Source of the DNA: an uncultured Oscillibacter sp. | GTDB lineage: Bacteria; Bacillota; Clostridia; Oscillospirales; Oscillospiraceae | Length of the DNA stretch: 9,541 nucleotides | Reading direction: 5' to 3' | Assembly: GCA_900542115.1 (NCBI GenBank) | Contig: UQMC01000078.1 | Span: 1-9,541, forward strand | Part shown: positions 7,044 through 9,541 of the stretch, in pieces | Position numbering within the stretch: position 1 is the stretch's first letter | How the letters are laid out: each line of letters begins with the position of its first letter | The notes under the pieces: model-generated | What the model saw: the letters and a program-made list of their open reading frames with translations, nothing else | What the model was told of the DNA's origin: nothing | The model's database searches: none | Made by a program: the position numbers and the translations under genes

Positions 7044-7724
7044 TTATTGCTTTTCCTCCTGGATAAACATTGCGGTAAAGCTCACCGCCAGCAGCGCGCA
7101 GGAGACCCAGATAGCCCGTTCCGCCAGCAATCCTGTGAGAACACTGCCAAGTCCGGCCCCCACCGCGAACAGCAGAATCACGCCGAAATAGGTCAGCGCC
7201 TTTTTCAGCGCCTCCGGCTCCCGGTCATGGAAATAGGCGCACAGCGCCTCTGTTCCGCTTCGCATATTACCGATGCACATGGTACTGGCATAGGCGTGGC
7301 CCCGGACCTTGCGGAACGTCTGCACCTGCAGGGCGCACACAAAGGAAACCAGCGCGTTGGCCGCCGTATTGGCGCTTTGGGGCACAAAGCCCACCGCCGC
7401 CAGCAGCACGATCTCCGCCAGCAGAATCATCTGCCGCCAGTGGACGCGCTCCATCCGCCGGAACCGGCGGTGGACACATTCGGCGGCGAAAATGCCCGCC
7501 ATAAACGCCAGCACCGGCACAAGATAACGCCCCGCCGCGGCCCATTCCCCATTGCAGAGGTAGGTACTCAGCAGAACGATATTGCCGGTCTGGGCGTTGG
7601 CATAGACCTTGCCCCGGCAGAGATAGGTATAGGCATCCTGAAGGCCGCCAGAGAGAATGATGAATGCGGCGGTCAGCATGGAATCCGACATCTGGCCCCG
7701 ATGGGACCGTGAAAACACAGACAT
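7044..7724 (-). CDS. DUF1275 (YoaK-family) integral membrane protein
   Basis: This 226-residue hydrophobic protein shows the DUF1275 signature GGLQDAYTY (26-34), then RGKVYANAQTGNIVLL. It has about six membrane segments, with a basic loop (HRRFRRMERVHWRQ) between segments and a short EEKQ tail. Its biochemical role is not established; some members have been proposed to be transporters, but I would not assign a substrate. The start is uncertain. I prefer the ATG at 7724 because GGAG lies 11 bases upstream and a good promoter lies about 50 bases upstream. The GTG at 7784 is in frame but has no usable ribosome binding site and lies upstream of the predicted transcript start. The ATG at 7691 is a third option giving a length of 215. 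The gene is divergent from hcp, with overlapping -10 boxes, and convergent with the dehydrogenase gene. Confidence 0.85.
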   Translation of the reverse strand: MSVFSRSHRGQMSDSMLTAAFIILSGGLQDAYTYLCRGKVYANAQTGNIVLLSTYLCNGEWAAAGRYLVPVLAFMAGIFAAECVHRRFRRMERVHWRQMILLAEIVLLAAVGFVPQSANTAANALVSFVCALQVQTFRKVRGHAYASTMCIGNMRSGTEALCAYFHDREPEALKKALTYFGVILLFAVGAGLGSVLTGLLAERAIWVSCALLAVSFTAMFIQEEKQ

Positions 7725-7748
7725 ACGCAAGCAGGCTCCATTCTGTTT

Positions 7749-7777
7749 TTTACGGAGATTTGTCAACGGCCTACAAT
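7749..7777 (+). promoter_or_regulatory. Probable hcp promoter
   Basis: TTTACG (7749-7754), a 17-base spacer and TACAAT (7772-7777) form a sigma-A-like promoter matching four of six and five of six consensus positions. The predicted start is near 7784, giving an hcp leader of about 85 bases. The -10 overlaps the oppositely directed -10 of the DUF1275 gene. No obvious FNR/CRP-type HcpR dyad was seen here. Confidence 0.5.
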
Positions 7778-7803
7778 GTACCACCCTGCGCTCAAAATGT
7801 CAA
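7775..7803 (-). promoter_or_regulatory. Probable promoter of the DUF1275 gene
   Basis: On the - strand, a perfect TTGACA (7803-7798) and a 17-base spacer lead to TACATT (7780-7775). The predicted start is near 7768, leaving a leader of about 44 bases that contains the GGAG before the ATG at 7724. The -10 shares the palindrome TACA-A-TGTA (7772-7780) with the hcp promoter. Confidence 0.55.
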
Positions 7804-7866
7804 TGCCTCCCGTATGCGAACGGGGAATCGGCGCATACTATCGCTATCCGATTTTGGGAGGTATTG
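7801..7866 (+). promoter_or_regulatory. Candidate structured cis-regulatory RNA in the hcp leader (Shine-Dalgarno-sequestering pseudoknot)
   Basis: Helix P1: 7801-7811 (CAATGCCTCCC) pairs with 7856-7866 (GGGAGGTATTG) over 11 consecutive pairs, one of them G-U, and covers the hcp Shine-Dalgarno. Helix P2: GTATGCG (7812-7818) pairs with CGCATAC (7832-7838), directly abutting P1. Pseudoknot: AATCGG (7826-7831) in the P2 loop pairs with CCGATT (7848-7853), abutting P2. Competing fold: TCCCGT (7808-7813) pairs with ACGGGG (7820-7825), which would dismantle P1 and P2 and free the Shine-Dalgarno. An optional outer CAAAA (7793-7797)/TTTTG (7872-7876) pairing would place the start codon in an internal loop. 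The pairings are read directly from sequence; the function and any ligand are inferred. I do not recognise it as a known riboswitch class. Confidence 0.55.
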
Positions 7867-7868
7867 CC

Positions 7869-9431
7869 ATGTTTTGTTTTCAGTGTCAGCAAACTGCCGG
7901 CGGAAAGGGCTGCGTGCAGGTGGGCGTCTGCGGCAAGCAGCCGGAAACGGCGGGTTTGCAGGATGACCTTGTGCGGGAGCTCATCGCGCTGGCCGAGGCA
8001 GCGGAGGACGCCGGGCAGCATCCCGCCGAGGCCACCCGGCTACTGGAGGACGGCCTGTTCACCACGCTCACCAACGTCAATTTCGATAACGCCGCCATCC
8101 AGTCCTTTACAGACCGGGTGGTGCAGACCCGCCGGGAACTAAGTCTAAAGGAATTCCCCGTCATTGCGCTCTGGAATGGGGAGACCGACACCGTTTCCCT
8201 CCGCTCCACACTGCTGTTTGGTCTCAAGGGCATGGCGGCCTACGCCCACCACGCCCGCAATCTATGCCATGAGGACGAAGCAGTCTCCGCGTGGTTCTAT
8301 AAGGGCCTGTGCGCCGTGAACCGAGAGCACACCGTGGAGGAATGGCTGGCCCTTATCATGGAGTTCGGCCAGGTGAATTTCCGCTGCATGGAGCTGCTGG
8401 ACGCCGCCAACACCGGCGCCTTCGGCGACCCGACCCCCACCCGTGTCACAACGGACATCAAAAAGGGGCCGTTTATCGTAGTCTCCGGCCATGACCTTGA
8501 GGACCTGCACCAGCTTTTGGAGCAGACATCTGGCACCGGCGTCAACGTGTATACCCACAGCGAAATGCTCCCGGCCCACGGCTATCCCGGATTGAACAAA
8601 TATCCGCAGCTTGCCGGAAATTTCGGTACGGCGTGGCAGAACCAGCAAAAGGAATTTGAAAACCTCCCCGCCCCGGTGCTGTTTACTACCAACTGCCTCA
8701 TGCCGCCCCGGCCCAGCTACGCCGACCGCGTTTACACCACCTCTGTAGTTGGCTACGAGGGGATGATTCACATCACCGCCGATTCGCAGGGGCACAAGGA
8801 TTTCTCACCCCTGATTCGCCAGGCGAAGGCGCTGGGCGGCTATGAGCATGACCACTCCATGTCCGGCATCAACGGCGGGCACATGCTCACCACCGGCTTT
8901 GCCCATGCCGCCGTGCTGGCCCATGCCCCTGCCCTCATTGACGCCATCAAGGTCAGAAAGGTACGGCATATTTTTCTCATCGGCGGCTGTGATGGGGCGC
9001 ACCCCGGGCGGAACTACTACACGGAGCTTGCGAAAAAGGTCCCTATGGACAGCCTGATTCTCACGCTGGCCTGCGGCAAGTACCGCTTCAACGATCTGGA
9101 CTTGGGGGAAATTGCCGGTCTGCCCCGAATCATGGACATGGGCCAGTGCAACGATGCCTACAGCGCTGTCAAGGTAGCGCTGGCACTGGCGGACGCCTTC
9201 GGCTGCTCCGTCAATGAGCTGCCGCTGACACTGGTACTCTCCTGGTACGAGCAGAAGGCCGTTTGCATTCTGTTGAGTCTGCTGGCCCTCGGCGTCAAGA
9301 ACATCTACCTTGGCCCTACGCTGCCCGCCTTCCTCTCCGAAACGGTGGTCAAGGTCCTTGTGGACACCTACGGTCTCCAGCCCATCACTGCCCCGGAGCA
9401 GGATCTGGACGCCATTTTAGGCCGAGGATAG
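7869..9431 (+). CDS. hcp: Hybrid cluster protein (class I), hydroxylamine reductase / NO-stress protein
   Basis: This 520-residue cytoplasmic Fe-S protein starts MFCFQCQQT. The N-terminal cysteines C3, C6, C15 and C21 (spacing 2-8-5) are the class I pattern for the proximal cubane cluster. By motif and spacing against Desulfovibrio Hcp, all hybrid-cluster ligands are present: H208, E232, C276, C374 (the persulfide cysteine position, in GGCDGAHPG), C402 (LACGKYR), C427 (GQCND), E461 and K463 (WYEQK). Family members reduce hydroxylamine to ammonia in vitro, and E. coli Hcp acts as a nitric oxide reductase. The protein is about 30 residues shorter than the 550-residue class I/II proteins, mostly in the N-terminal helical domain. 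The ATG at 7869 has GGGAGGT at 7856-7862 and gives the invariant family N-terminus, so the longer in-frame start at 7776 is rejected. No Hcr reductase gene is visible downstream. Confidence 0.96.
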   Translation: MFCFQCQQTAGGKGCVQVGVCGKQPETAGLQDDLVRELIALAEAAEDAGQHPAEATRLLEDGLFTTLTNVNFDNAAIQSFTDRVVQTRRELSLKEFPVIALWNGETDTVSLRSTLLFGLKGMAAYAHHARNLCHEDEAVSAWFYKGLCAVNREHTVEEWLALIMEFGQVNFRCMELLDAANTGAFGDPTPTRVTTDIKKGPFIVVSGHDLEDLHQLLEQTSGTGVNVYTHSEMLPAHGYPGLNKYPQLAGNFGTAWQNQQKEFENLPAPVLFTTNCLMPPRPSYADRVYTTSVVGYEGMIHITADSQGHKDFSPLIRQAKALGGYEHDHSMSGINGGHMLTTGFAHAAVLAHAPALIDAIKVRKVRHIFLIGGCDGAHPGRNYYTELAKKVPMDSLILTLACGKYRFNDLDLGEIAGLPRIMDMGQCNDAYSAVKVALALADAFGCSVNELPLTLVLSWYEQKAVCILLSLLALGVKNIYLGPTLPAFLSETVVKVLVDTYGLQPITAPEQDLDAILGRG

Positions 9432-9456
9432 TGCTAACAGCAGCAGATAAAAAGAA

Positions 9457-9486
9457 GCACCCGGCACCGTAAACGGTGCCGGGTGC
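9457..9486 (-). terminator. Strong hairpin after hcp, best read as a - strand terminator
   Basis: GCACCCGGCACCGT (9457-9470) pairs perfectly with ACGGTGCCGGGTGC (9473-9486). On the - strand it is followed by TTCTTTTTATC, a good T-tract, which would end a leftward transcript arriving from beyond the window. On the + strand no T-run follows at once, so for hcp it is at best a weak terminator or an mRNA 3' end stabiliser. In the remaining bases to 9541 I see no gene, only A/T-rich sequence with a short AAAAG-T-CTTTT palindrome. Confidence 0.6.
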
Positions 9487-9541
9487 CAGCGTGTCGAAAA
9501 AGTCTTTTCTCCCCGCTGAACAAGTTTTCAGAACTTCATAA

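Noticed and set aside
5990..7766. Shared 9-mer ATTTGTCAA at 5990-5998 and 7758-7766 as a possible common operator
   Set aside because: On the - strand it reads TTGACAAAT, a -35-like sequence. Two copies in promoter regions can be explained by promoter composition, and flanks are not shared.
7725..7784. GTG start at 7784 for the DUF1275 protein
   Set aside because: It has no spaced Shine-Dalgarno and lies upstream of the predicted transcription start; the extra 20 residues do not look like the family N-terminus.
7776..7868. In-frame N-terminal extension of Hcp from an ATG at 7776
   Set aside because: The Hcp family begins at MFCFQC, the ATG at 7869 has its own strong Shine-Dalgarno, and 7776 lies inside the predicted -10 hexamer.
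1..9541. CRISPR array, insertion sequence, tRNA, rRNA or prophage content
   Set aside because: No regularly spaced repeats, transposase or integrase motifs, tRNA-like cloverleaf or phage genes were seen.

Overview
The window looks like a chromosomal segment of a GC-rich anaerobic Firmicute, most likely an Oscillospiraceae-type gut Clostridium. The reasons are strong AGGAGG-type ribosome binding sites, a T-box leader, a class I hybrid cluster protein, high-GC codon use and Clostridia-like family versions. The genus is inference. I see no mobile element, CRISPR array, tRNA or rRNA.

Layout. (1) At 2-3971 (+) there are three co-oriented genes: an M20D amidohydrolase, a YfcC-family carrier and a dicarboxylate/amino acid:cation symporter (DAACS). 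They probably form an uptake-and-hydrolysis operon for N-acylated or amide-linked amino acids, and end at a bidirectional terminator. (2) At 5621-4038 (-) lies asnB, glutamine-hydrolysing asparagine synthetase. It is preceded by a complete T-box leader (about 5948-5638) with a good sigma-A promoter. The specifier codon reads AAC (Asn), and the UGGC bulge matches the G discriminator base of tRNA-Asn. (3) At 6124-6987 (+) is a GarR/GlxR-type beta-hydroxyacid dehydrogenase, divergent from asnB. Its promoter is overlapped by a perfect 9-bp dyad. (4) At 7724-7044 (-) is a DUF1275/YoaK membrane protein, convergent with the dehydrogenase. (5) At 7869-9431 (+) is hcp, hybrid cluster protein/hydroxylamine reductase, divergent from the DUF1275 gene, with all cluster ligands present.

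Regulation is the most interesting part. asnB is tied to asparaginyl-tRNA charging through the T-box. hcp and the DUF1275 gene appear to share one palindromic -10 region, so their promoters should exclude each other. The hcp 5' leader can fold into a compact RNA: an 11-bp helix covers the Shine-Dalgarno sequence, stacks on a 7-bp hairpin, and the hairpin loop can form a pseudoknot. A competing hairpin would free the Shine-Dalgarno. I do not recognise this as a known riboswitch class, and it is the best candidate here for an undescribed element. The DAACS protein also lacks the arginine that reads the acidic side chain in archaeal and animal glutamate transporters, so its substrate is probably not glutamate or aspartate.
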